Source of the DNA: Pseudomonas vranovensis DSM 16006
Lineage (GTDB): Bacteria; Pseudomonadota; Gammaproteobacteria; Pseudomonadales; Pseudomonadaceae
Assembly (NCBI RefSeq): GCF_000425805.1
Contig: NZ_AUED01000001.1
Coordinates: 682,001-746,000, forward strand
Length of the DNA: 64,000 nt
Reading direction: 5' to 3'
Shown here: positions 17,780-25,626 of the stretch, in pieces
Numbering within the stretch: the first letter of the stretch is position 1
How the letters are laid out: the number at the start of each line of letters is the position of its first letter
Program-made: the position numbers and the translations under genes
The notes under the pieces: generated by a model
Databases searched by the model: none
The model's input: the letters and a program-made list of their open reading frames with translations, nothing else
Told to the model about the DNA's origin: nothing

Positions 17780-18463
17780 TCAGAACCAACGATCATTGCG
17801 CTTACGGCCACGGGTCAGGGCTGGCAGAATCAAGCCCGCCAGCAAGCCGGCACCGGCGATCCCGCCGCCATACACCATGTAGCGCATCAGCACCTGTTTA
17901 TTCTCGTCGCCCAGGCGCGCCTGGGTACTGCGCAATTCCGACTGGGTGTCGGCAAGTTCGGCATTGAGCGCCTTGCTGCGGGCTTCCAGTTCATCGATCA
18001 ACGCCTTGCGCGAATCCAGGGTTTCTTGCATCCCTTGCACGCGAGTCTTCCAGCTGTCGTCGATGGTCTTGAGCTTCTCGCTCAGTTGGCTGACCTGCTC
18101 GGTCAACTGCGGTACGCGCTCGGCCTGGCCGGGCACACTCTGCAGATCGCCGCTGGGAATCCACACGGTATCGCCGGACTCGCCACGCACCTGGCTGTAG
18201 TTGCCCTGGGTCGTGAGCAGGGTGACTTTCTGTCCGGACTTGAGGTTGCCAACAATCCGATGGCCATCGGTAGGGCCACTGCGTACGTAGGTGGTCAGGC
18301 TGTCACTGACCCAGCGCTCGTTGCTGGTGGTTTCTTCCGCCTGCAGCACGCCTGATACGCTCAGCAAAGCACCGAGCATGCCGACCGCCAGCCTGGTGCG
18401 TGAGCGGTTGAAAAAGGAAGAACGGGAGGCGAGCGCCGCAGGAACAGGACGAGAGATAGGCAT
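17780..18463 (-). CDS. SH3-domain and coiled-coil envelope protein (TIGR04211/YgiM type)
   Basis: A 227-residue protein. N-terminal signal region with 'LAVGMLGALLSVSGVLQAEE'; bacterial SH3 domain (about 45-110, TTYVRSGPTDGHRIVGNLKSGQKVTLL); coiled coil (about 115-190, VPQLTEQVSQLSEKLKTI...); one C-terminal membrane helix (GGGIAGAGLLAGLILPAL) and a basic tail. This is the YgiM/TIGR04211 layout: a periplasmic SH3 domain tethered to the inner membrane. Role unknown, probably in the cell envelope. Single gene. Confidence 0.88.
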   Translation of the reverse strand: MPISRPVPAALASRSSFFNRSRTRLAVGMLGALLSVSGVLQAEETTSNERWVSDSLTTYVRSGPTDGHRIVGNLKSGQKVTLLTTQGNYSQVRGESGDTVWIPSGDLQSVPGQAERVPQLTEQVSQLSEKLKTIDDSWKTRVQGMQETLDSRKALIDELEARSKALNAELADTQSELRSTQARLGDENKQVLMRYMVYGGGIAGAGLLAGLILPALTRGRKRNDRWF

Positions 18464-18600
18464 GGTGGTCTTCGCGTGAAATAAAAAATAAAAGCCCGCT
18501 GACTGGGCCGGTGAACGTGGGCGTGCGCGCAAGCCGCCAGCTCAAAGACCACTTTTATGTAGGCTGGTTCACTGAAGGGTGTAGGAAAATGGCAGCAAAT

Positions 18601-18627
18601 ATTGCGGACACACGCTGTGTCCGCAAT
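18601..18627 (-). terminator. Perfect hairpin downstream of ppnN
   Basis: Arms ATTGCGGACACA (18601-18612) and TGTGTCCGCAAT (18616-18627) around a 3-base loop, 16 bases beyond the ppnN stop. The minus-strand transcript would continue ATTTGC after the stem, a weak U-tract, so termination is likely but may be inefficient. Confidence 0.55.
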
Positions 18628-18643
18628 AAAACGCAGGAGGGGA

Positions 18644-20017
18644 TCAGCTTACGACGCGGTAGCAGGGCACATATTCAGCACCCCCTGGTAGCTTCATGCG
18701 GTGTTGGGCAACGAAGGCTTCCAGCAGTTTGCCCAGGGGCTGCATGACCACGGGATCGCCGTGGATTTCGTACGGGCCTTTTTCTTCGATCAGGCGGATA
18801 CCGTTGTCCTTGACGTTGCCGGCGACAATTCCGGAGAACGCCCGGCGCAGGTTGGCGGCCAGTTCATGGGCCGGCAGATCGCGGCGCAACTGCAGGCTGG
18901 CCATGTTCTCGTGGGTCGGATCGAAGGGGCGCTGAAAGCCTTCTTCGATCTTCAGCAGCCAGTTGAAGTGGAAGGCGTCGGCGCGCTCGCGACGGAACTG
19001 CTTGACCTCCTTGAGCCCTTCGACCATCTGTCGGGCCACCTCGGCCGGGTTGTCGATGATGATCTGGTAGTGGCTTTGCGCCTCTTCGCCCAAGGTGGCG
19101 CCGACGAAGGCGTGCAGCTGCTGCAGGTACGGCTCGGCGCTCTTCGGCCCGGTGAGGATGACCGGGAACGGCAGGTCGCGGTTGTCCGGGTGCATGAGAA
19201 TGCCGAGCAGGTACAGGAACTCTTCGGCGGTACCGGCGCCACCGGGAAAGATGATGATGCCGTGGCCGACACGCACAAAGGCTTCCAGGCGCTTTTCGAT
19301 ATCCGGCAGGATCACCAACTCATTGACGATCGGGTTCGGCGCTTCGGCAGCGATGATCCCTGGCTCGGTCAGGCCCAGGTAGCGGCTGCCGCTCATGCGT
19401 TGCTTGGCATGGGCGATGGTCGCGCCCTTCATCGGGCCTTTCATCACGCCAGGGCCGCAGCCGGTGCAGACGTCCAGCTTGCGCAGGCCCAGCTCATGGC
19501 CGACCTTCTTGGTGTACTGGTATTCCTCGGTACTGATCGAATGACCGCCCCAGCACACCACCATCTTCGGCTCCACGCCCGGGCGCAGGGTGCGGGCGTT
19601 GCGCAGCAGGTGGAAGACGTAGTCGGTAATGCCCTGGGAGCTTTCCAGGTCGATGCGCTGGCTGGCCAGTTCGCTTTCGGTGTAGACGATGTCGCGCAGG
19701 GCGCTGAACAGCATCTCGCGGGTGCTGGCAATCATCTCGCCATCGACAAAGGCGTCGGCCGGCGCGTTGAGCAGCTCCAGGCGTACACCGCGATCCTGCT
19801 GGTGAATACGCACCTCGAAGTCCTTGTAGGCTTCGAGAATGGTCTTGGCGTTGTCGACATGGGCGCCGGTGTTGAGGATTGCCAGGGCGCATTGGCGGAA
19901 CAGGGTATACAGGCTGCCGGAACCGGCTTCACTCAGTTGCTGGACTTCACGTTGAGACAGTGTTTCAAGGCTGCCTTTTGGGCTTACGGAGGCATTGATG
20001 ACTTCACGTTGGGGCAT
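18644..20017 (-). CDS. ppnN: Pyrimidine/purine-nucleotide 5'-monophosphate nucleosidase (PpnN)
   Basis: A 457-residue protein of the LOG/YgdH family that cleaves nucleoside monophosphates to base plus ribose 5-phosphate; E. coli PpnN is stimulated by (p)ppGpp. The central Rossmann-like domain carries the LOG signature 'GHGIIIFPGGAGTAEEFLYLLG' (PGGxGTxxE) and 'CTGCGPGVMKGPMKGA'. N- and C-terminal extensions fit the long PpnN form (E. coli 454 aa). The start at 20017 (MPQREVINASVSPKG) has AGGAAA upstream; the longer frame is not supported. Confidence 0.94.
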   Translation of the reverse strand: MPQREVINASVSPKGSLETLSQREVQQLSEAGSGSLYTLFRQCALAILNTGAHVDNAKTILEAYKDFEVRIHQQDRGVRLELLNAPADAFVDGEMIASTREMLFSALRDIVYTESELASQRIDLESSQGITDYVFHLLRNARTLRPGVEPKMVVCWGGHSISTEEYQYTKKVGHELGLRKLDVCTGCGPGVMKGPMKGATIAHAKQRMSGSRYLGLTEPGIIAAEAPNPIVNELVILPDIEKRLEAFVRVGHGIIIFPGGAGTAEEFLYLLGILMHPDNRDLPFPVILTGPKSAEPYLQQLHAFVGATLGEEAQSHYQIIIDNPAEVARQMVEGLKEVKQFRRERADAFHFNWLLKIEEGFQRPFDPTHENMASLQLRRDLPAHELAANLRRAFSGIVAGNVKDNGIRLIEEKGPYEIHGDPVVMQPLGKLLEAFVAQHRMKLPGGAEYVPCYRVVS

Positions 20018-20251
20018 TCTGGGTTTCCTGTGAGCGGGTAAACATCCATCTTCCGAATACCACCATACCGACAAATTGTCGCAGCAACGAGAGGCTTTAT
20101 GCTCAAGTGTGGTTCTGCGCTCTCCAGCCGATGGCAAGCATGGCGTCGAGCAGCCGTTCGGGCTTGAGTGCCAGCGCTTGGTTGCCATTGGCCTTGCGCC
20201 CACAGTAATGAGAAAAGTGGCAGTTCTCCGGCGTGGTCGAAGGCGAATTGA

Positions 20252-20277
20252 AAAGGCCTGGGTGTACCCACCCAGGC
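20252..20277 (-). terminator. Intrinsic terminator after hcp
   Basis: Read on the minus strand, GCCTGGGTG (20269-20277) pairs with CACCCAGGC (20256-20264) around a 4-base loop and is followed by CTTTTC. It lies about 40 bases past the hcp stop and should end the tssB-hcp operon. Confidence 0.8.
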
Positions 20278-20314
20278 ATCGAACCTGTTCTCGACCTGAT
20301 GAGGGGTAACAGGG

Positions 20315-20833
20315 TCAGGCTTCGATCGGCTTGCGCCAGTCGTCCGAACCTTCGGTGCCAGCGGTGGTGTGGGTCCAGGTAATCTTGCGGTAAGCCATGG
20401 CGACTTCGATCAACTGGGTGTAGTTGGCGTTTTGTTCGTCTTGTGCGTGAGGCAAGACAGTGTTGATGTCGACGATGGTGGCATCCTCAAGCTTGGTGGT
20501 GAAAAAGTGCTCCTGCTTGCCCTCGGACGAGGTGCGGTACCAGCTGACTTCTACGGTCGGCAGTTTTTCACCGCTGGCCAGGGCCTGGTACATCAACGGA
20601 GTGGCTTTGTTCAGCGAACTGGTGAACCGGAACGCCTTGTGTACCCGCTGGCCCGCGGGCTGGCCGCTTTGCGGGTCGGTTGGCACAGTGACCTGATGCT
20701 GGATCTGCTGTACCAGGATTTCATCTTCGTGACCCTCGACAAACACATTGCCGACCGAGTCGGAGGTGAAGGCACCCTGGGTGATGTTGCCTTGGGTTTC
20801 CCCTTCGATTTTGATGTAGGCGGGTGTTGGCAT
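20315..20833 (-). CDS. hcp: T6SS inner tube protein Hcp (TssD)
   Basis: A 172-residue Hcp: MPTPAYIKIEGETQGNITQGA, then 'HKAFRFTSSLNKATPLMYQALASGEKLPTVEVSWYR' and 'YRKITWTHTTAGTEGSDDWR'. Hexamers stack into the tube that is propelled with effectors. The start at 20833 follows AGGAG. It is last in the minus-strand T6SS operon, separated from tssL by 143 bases that contain a strong hairpin, which fits separate, high expression of this abundant secreted subunit. A terminator follows. Confidence 0.95.
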   Translation of the reverse strand: MPTPAYIKIEGETQGNITQGAFTSDSVGNVFVEGHEDEILVQQIQHQVTVPTDPQSGQPAGQRVHKAFRFTSSLNKATPLMYQALASGEKLPTVEVSWYRTSSEGKQEHFFTTKLEDATIVDINTVLPHAQDEQNANYTQLIEVAMAYRKITWTHTTAGTEGSDDWRKPIEA

Positions 20834-20858
20834 GGTTATCTCCTGCTTCATTGTCAAT

Positions 20859-20881
20859 CACGCTCACAGCCTGTGAGCGTG
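20859..20881. other. Hairpin in the tssL-hcp intercistronic gap
   Basis: CACGCTCACA (20859-20868) and TGTGAGCGTG (20872-20881) form a perfect 10-bp stem with a 3-base loop, 26 bases upstream of the hcp start. There is no U-run on the minus strand (ATTGAC follows). A role in mRNA processing or 5'-end protection of an hcp transcript is more likely than full termination; this is inference. Confidence 0.6.
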
Positions 20882-20976
20882 GCCATCGGTAGATGGCGTG
20901 GGCAACAAGGCCAGGCTGCCAAAACGGCAGTGCGGGCGCTTGTCAGGTGTTTGAACGGTCTGGTGGTTGCCGCCGG

Positions 20977-21837
20977 CTATAGCCGAAGAATTGCGCCCAG
21001 CGACTGCAGCACCTCATGGGTGATCGCTTGCAACTGGTAGGTGTAGAGGCCATACAAAGTGGCCAGAAGAGCCCCGGCGATCAGCAAGGGACTCCACCAG
21101 GGCCATTGCCGATTGATGCGAAAGTTGCGTGAGGCCACATTGCTCAACGGGTCGCTGAGTTGTTCGGGAGTGGTGCCTCGCAGGTCACGGATCATGCGCT
21201 GCAATCGGCTGATGATCCCTTGCAAGGCCTCATCGCCTTTGGGCTGAATGGCGTATTTGCCCCTCAACCCCATGCACAGGCACAAGTACATGAACTCCAG
21301 TACGTCGTGGTAGCGCTGAGGTTCCATCATCATTCGCGACAATACGGTGAAAAATTTCTCGCCTCCCCACGTCTCGTGGTGGAACTCGCTGAGCAGCGGC
21401 TTGTGGCTCCAGATGGAGTTGTTGCCCCACGTGGTGCCCAACACGCTTTCGTCCAGGTACAGGCACAACGCATAGGAATAGGCCAGTTGCTGGGCCGGCT
21501 CGTAGGGGTGAAGGCGAATTTCTTCGAGCACGGTGGTGACCTGATTGTGTACATCGGCGTACAACGCACCGATGTCGTTGGGGGTATCAGTTGTGCGTAG
21601 GCGCATGGCCAGACCGAACAGTGGCATGGCGGCGTCGACCATCGGGTTCTTGAAACCACCCCGCAGCTGGAATTCAGGGTCTGCCGGATAGTGGATATCA
21701 AGTACTGCCTTGGCTGATGGCGTGGTTGAGCCCTTCTCAGGCTCAGGCGTTGCGTGCGTGCTGGCAGGGGGCCGCGGAAGCTGGGCCGTCAGAAGCGTTT
21801 TATCCAGCGTATATGGCGTGTTGTCGGCTGGAGTCAT
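20977..21837 (-). CDS. tssL: T6SS membrane complex protein TssL (DotU/IcmH)
   Basis: A 286-residue inner-membrane component that binds TssM and the baseplate. The proline/threonine-rich N-terminus is followed by the DotU domain ('NPMVDAAMPLFGLAMRLRT', 'AYSYALCLYLDESVLGTTWGNNSIWSHKPLLSEFHHETWGGEKFF') and one C-terminal TM helix (WWSPLLIAGALLATLYGLYTY). There is no OmpA-like peptidoglycan-binding extension. The start at 21837 comes one base after the tssK stop. Confidence 0.95.
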   Translation of the reverse strand: MTPADNTPYTLDKTLLTAQLPRPPASTHATPEPEKGSTTPSAKAVLDIHYPADPEFQLRGGFKNPMVDAAMPLFGLAMRLRTTDTPNDIGALYADVHNQVTTVLEEIRLHPYEPAQQLAYSYALCLYLDESVLGTTWGNNSIWSHKPLLSEFHHETWGGEKFFTVLSRMMMEPQRYHDVLEFMYLCLCMGLRGKYAIQPKGDEALQGIISRLQRMIRDLRGTTPEQLSDPLSNVASRNFRINRQWPWWSPLLIAGALLATLYGLYTYQLQAITHEVLQSLGAILRL

Positions 21838-21838
21838 G

Positions 21839-23176
21839 TCAATCGCTCCTGATGGCCCAGAACTGCAGCTCGAGGTCAGGGAATTCGCCGGCAATGTGGA
21901 AGCCAAAGCCTGTGCTGTCTTTCAAGGCTTGCCAGGCGGCGCTGCGTCGCTCCAGCTCGAAGTAACTGAAACCAGCATGAAACGGCAGCTCGCGCGGCGC
22001 CACGGGCAAGGGGGTAAGGGGAATTCCGGGCAGTTGCAGTTGCACAAGGTCGGTCAGTGATTCGAGCGACGCCACCTTGGCCTTTTGCAAGAATTGCTGG
22101 CGCAGACTTTCTGCTGGCAGGTTTGCGCGCACTGCAAGTACAAACGCGGCGGTGTCCAACAGGCGTCTGTCTTCCAGGCTGGCGCTTAGAACACCGTACT
22201 GTTGCTCGAAAATTGGCAGCGAAATGGCGCGTGGTTGCAACACGGTGCCCAAGGCACGACGCAATGTCTCTTCCAGCGGCCGAAATGAGGTGTGCAATGC
22301 GTTGTGTTGATAGGCCGGGTATTCCTGAGGCAAGCGTTGGTGATCGGTAAAGGTCACCAACTCGCCACAGGCCTGGCTAAGGGCAACATAGAGCTGCTCC
22401 GAATGCGCATGGGGCTGACGCGCCAGGTGCTGGAAGTAGGGGAACCAACGGTTCAGGGCCTGCAGCAGGTTGAAGTCGGTCACATCGGCGACACCCGACT
22501 GCCCGGATGATCCGATGCGCGTAGCCAGGTTGCGCGCACGTTCGCGGAACATGCCGGAAATCTCATCGAGAAAGCGCTTGAGTGCGGGGATCGCCTGCAG
22601 GGACACGCTGGTGGGGTAGAACGTCTCGTCCATCAGCAGGCTGCCGTCGGGGCGTTTGTCGAGTACCCGGCCCAGGGCAAGCCGGGTATAGGTGCTGCTG
22701 TCGTCGTTGTCGAGCTTGATCTGCAGGTTGGGTACAGCAAGTTCCACCTGAACCAGATCGCCATCGTGGGTATGGGTGTCTTTGAGCTCCTGTGGGCTGG
22801 CGATGTAGCGGCGGGTCGCTTCACTGTCGGGCCAGGTCACTTCGCAGCCGCCTTCTGTGCGTAATGGCAGGCACAGGTAGAGTTCCCGCTTGGCGATACC
22901 GCCGTCGTGTATTTCAAGGGGGGCAGGAGGCGGCATGTCGGCGGGAATATCGAACACGCTGCCATCGGGCATGACGCCCCTGGCACGGGTGATGGCGACT
23001 TTACCGAAGGTCAGGTACTCCTGGTTCAGTTCAAGTTCGCTGAATCCGTAGAAGGCCGGGTTCAAACTGGAAAAACGCTGGTGCGCCGCTGCCTCGGTTG
23101 CCCGGGCTTGTTGTTGAAAGTGCTGCGGCTTGACGAACAAACCTTCGCGCCAGATGACCGGGTTGCGTGAACTCAT
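21839..23176 (-). CDS. tssK: T6SS baseplate protein TssK
   Basis: A 445-residue protein with the diagnostic N-terminus 'VIWREGLFVKPQHFQQQ' of TssK. It trimerises and links the TssE-F-G wedge of the baseplate to the TssL/TssM membrane complex. The length is normal for the family. It lies between tssJ (58 bases upstream) and tssL (start just after its stop). Confidence 0.96.
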   Translation of the reverse strand: MSSRNPVIWREGLFVKPQHFQQQARATEAAAHQRFSSLNPAFYGFSELELNQEYLTFGKVAITRARGVMPDGSVFDIPADMPPPAPLEIHDGGIAKRELYLCLPLRTEGGCEVTWPDSEATRRYIASPQELKDTHTHDGDLVQVELAVPNLQIKLDNDDSSTYTRLALGRVLDKRPDGSLLMDETFYPTSVSLQAIPALKRFLDEISGMFRERARNLATRIGSSGQSGVADVTDFNLLQALNRWFPYFQHLARQPHAHSEQLYVALSQACGELVTFTDHQRLPQEYPAYQHNALHTSFRPLEETLRRALGTVLQPRAISLPIFEQQYGVLSASLEDRRLLDTAAFVLAVRANLPAESLRQQFLQKAKVASLESLTDLVQLQLPGIPLTPLPVAPRELPFHAGFSYFELERRSAAWQALKDSTGFGFHIAGEFPDLELQFWAIRSD

Positions 23177-23234
23177 GAGTGGAAATCCAGGAATGGAGTG
23201 GAGTTGCTTCGGTGTGCGAGGCTGTTGGCGGGCA

Positions 23235-24023
23235 TCAGCTTTCTTCCTTCAACAGCACCTGTTTATCTTCGACCTGTACTGCCAAGGCGACCTTGCGACC
23301 GTGTGGCTCGATACGAAGTGCCTGTTTCCAGGTGACATCGTTTCTATCCCGGTAACTGGCGATCACGGCGATGAATCGAGTTGCCGGTTCGATGGCTTCA
23401 AACGGTACGAACTTGAACTGACCTGGCAGCAACAAGTAGTCGTCATCACGAACGTAGGTGCTGCGCAATGCTTTCTGAAGGTCCTCATCAAGGGCGCTGA
23501 ACGTGGCGTTCAACAGCAACGAGTCATCGCGTAGTTGCAGCACTTTCACGGCAATCGGTGTGGCGATTCGGGTCGCGGTCGCAGGTGGCGTACCCGGCAT
23601 TGCCAAGTGAACGCCTGCCGCTTCGTAGTGCCCCAGACTGTCGAGCACAGCGGGTGATTGCTCCAGCGTGTCCTGCGGATCTGGCGGTACCGGTGACATG
23701 GCCGGAAACTCGCTTTGAAGATGCGCCAGCAAGCCCAGCAGTTTGCCAGTCAGCGCGTGTGGGTCTGCGGCGGTGAGGCTCACCGCATAAGGGGCAGGGG
23801 GCATTTCCGATGCATGCGCGGCTACTGCTGGTTCCACACTTCGTGGATTGCCGTTGAGTGTCGGGCTGGCGTACAGGCTCAGGGCTACCTGTGTGGGTTG
23901 GTCCCCCAGGCCTCCGACCGCAATCGACGGGTCCATGATGACCTGACCCATTTTGCCCAGAGTGGTGCAGCCACCCAGCACCAGGCATAGCGACACGATT
24001 ATCGAGTGTGTTCGCAGGCTCAT
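23235..24023 (-). CDS. tssJ: T6SS outer-membrane lipoprotein TssJ
   Basis: A 262-residue lipoprotein: N-terminal 'IIVSLCLVLGGC' is a lipobox (LGGC, Cys19), followed by the beta-sandwich beginning 'QVALSLYASPTLNGN'. It anchors TssM at the outer membrane. The protein is longer than most TssJ (about 160-190 aa), with an insertion rich in Ala/Pro between the first strands and the conserved 'PIAVKVLQLRDDSLLLNATFSAL' region. The start codon overlaps the stop of the FHA gene (ATGA). Confidence 0.92.
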   Translation of the reverse strand: MSLRTHSIIVSLCLVLGGCTTLGKMGQVIMDPSIAVGGLGDQPTQVALSLYASPTLNGNPRSVEPAVAAHASEMPPAPYAVSLTAADPHALTGKLLGLLAHLQSEFPAMSPVPPDPQDTLEQSPAVLDSLGHYEAAGVHLAMPGTPPATATRIATPIAVKVLQLRDDSLLLNATFSALDEDLQKALRSTYVRDDDYLLLPGQFKFVPFEAIEPATRFIAVIASYRDRNDVTWKQALRIEPHGRKVALAVQVEDKQVLLKEES

Positions 24024-24607
24024 GGGAGCACCGATGTCAGGGTGCAGTTGATCCAGTAATCTTCAGGTCGCGCAGGTGAGCGCAGTGCATCCAGCGCCGC
24101 CAGAGGGTCCAGCCCTTCACCCGTTGTCCGTGTTCGGCTCAGTTCGGCGAACACCCGGGACGGCGCGCTGCGCAGGACGGGGATGGGCACTTCGGCGGGG
24201 AGATCACGGATGAACGTATCGAGTACCTGTTCGTGCTCATTGATCAACGCCGTCACACAGTGGCGTGCCAGATGCTGTGTGGTTCCGTCTGTGAGGGTAT
24301 GGATTTGAACCTGAAAGCCGCCGATACGCAGGTGGTCGCCATCGCACAAACGCACGGGTGCGAGTGTTCCGAGGCTCAGGTCATTGTTGTTGAGGTAGGT
24401 TTGTCCGCAGCGATCGACCACACAGAAGCAGCCTTCCGTCCAGAGGATTTCGCAGTGGATCGGTTGAACGCTGCAGTCACAGTCGCTCAATCGCCAGCTA
24501 GCCCCCTGGCTGCCAATGGTGCCGCCCCGGGTATCAAGCTGGTGGCTGGGCTTGACCCCATGCTGCAGGCGCCCAGGGTTGCAGACGGTCAACGTGAGAC
24601 GGCTCAT
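24020..24607 (-). CDS. FHA-domain T6SS protein (Fha/TagH type, short)
   Basis: A 195-residue protein starting MSRLTLTVCNPGRLQHG, with a forkhead-associated domain (about 5-105: 'GGTIGSQGASWRLSDCDCSVQPIHCEILW ' region, then 'LNNNDLSLGTLAPVRLCDGDHLRIGGFQVQIH' region) and a short helical tail. It should bind phospho-Thr or act as a structural scaffold. TagH/Fha proteins usually carry a longer C-terminal domain and often come with a PpkA/PppA kinase-phosphatase pair. Neither gene is present here. ATGA overlaps on both sides couple it to tssG and tssJ. Confidence 0.85.
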   Translation of the reverse strand: MSRLTLTVCNPGRLQHGVKPSHQLDTRGGTIGSQGASWRLSDCDCSVQPIHCEILWTEGCFCVVDRCGQTYLNNNDLSLGTLAPVRLCDGDHLRIGGFQVQIHTLTDGTTQHLARHCVTALINEHEQVLDTFIRDLPAEVPIPVLRSAPSRVFAELSRTRTTGEGLDPLAALDALRSPARPEDYWINCTLTSVLP

Positions 24608-25626
24608 GAACGTACCTTGATCCTGACAATGCCTTCGCATTGCCCTTGAATGATTTCAATGAAGCTGGTCCACCCCAGGTGAGTGCCGTGGTTGCGACTC
24701 AGGCAAAAGGCAGGCACTTCATCGTCCTTGAGCACCAATTCGAGGTCATATGCCAAGCCGTCGCGCAGGAGAAAGTCGATGAGCGCGCGTATCCGTTCGA
24801 AGTGCTCGCCACTGGGCAGGAATTCACGCAAGCGCACCTGGGTAAGCTGGGAAATGACAAGGGTAAATTTGCTGCTGCGCGTGCGCGTTCGCGTGCCGAC
24901 AGTAAAGTCGTTGCCCAGGTGGCCGTTCTGCCGGCCCAGGCTGAGCATCTGTCGGGGATCAAGCCGGAGCGAACGCGCTTCGAATTCACGAATCTGTACG
25001 CAGGGCAAATCAAAGCAATGGGCGATGATCCCTGCGACCGTGCCGGGGGCGCGGCTACGGCTGGCAATGACGCCGGCAAAACTGAGCAGTCGGCCCCAGG
25101 GCAGGGCGGTGTTGCCACGCAATTGCCCGTCGTTCAAGCCTATGAGGGCGAATACATAGCGGGAAAAGTCATCGTTGGCTTGCGCCTGAAAGCGGATGTA
25201 ATAGCGGTACTTGCGCCAGCTGCGATGCAAGAGGCTGAGCAGGTAATGGTTGAAAAAGTCCAGAAAGGCAGGGCGAATACCGATGCCCTGAGTTTGCTCA
25301 TAGGCAACCTGGTCGAGATAGAAGCCGGGCAAGGGTGAATCGGTACCGTGCAGGCCGAAGAAGGTAGCGCAGACGTTGTAGCGCTGACCGTCCGACGTCT
25401 GCATCATACGTTCGGCCTTGCGGATGTCGGAAGCGGGGAACGACAGGCACGCATCGCTTCGTAGCCACACGCGCTGACGTGCTGAGGCAATCGGGCGCTG
25501 TGGCTCCAGGTCATCGCCATGCAGCCCGTGCAGCCGCTCCAGTAATTGGAAGAAGTTGTGCTGGTGGGCCTCGGCGAGCAACGTGTTGGCTAGATCAGTG
25601 GTTGTCTGCCGGTCAGCAAAGGCCAT
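24604..25626 (-). CDS. tssG: T6SS baseplate protein TssG
   Basis: A 340-residue protein. The start at 25626 (MAFADRQTTTDLANTLLAEAHQ) leads into the typical 'HNFFQLLERL' opening, and 'GLHGTDSPLPGFYLD' is the family core motif. It forms the baseplate wedge with TssE and TssF. The start lies inside the end of tssF (37-base overlap). The longer open frame upstream is tssF read in another frame. Confidence 0.93.
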   Translation of the reverse strand: MAFADRQTTTDLANTLLAEAHQHNFFQLLERLHGLHGDDLEPQRPIASARQRVWLRSDACLSFPASDIRKAERMMQTSDGQRYNVCATFFGLHGTDSPLPGFYLDQVAYEQTQGIGIRPAFLDFFNHYLLSLLHRSWRKYRYYIRFQAQANDDFSRYVFALIGLNDGQLRGNTALPWGRLLSFAGVIASRSRAPGTVAGIIAHCFDLPCVQIREFEARSLRLDPRQMLSLGRQNGHLGNDFTVGTRTRTRSSKFTLVISQLTQVRLREFLPSGEHFERIRALIDFLLRDGLAYDLELVLKDDEVPAFCLSRNHGTHLGWTSFIEIIQGQCEGIVRIKVRS

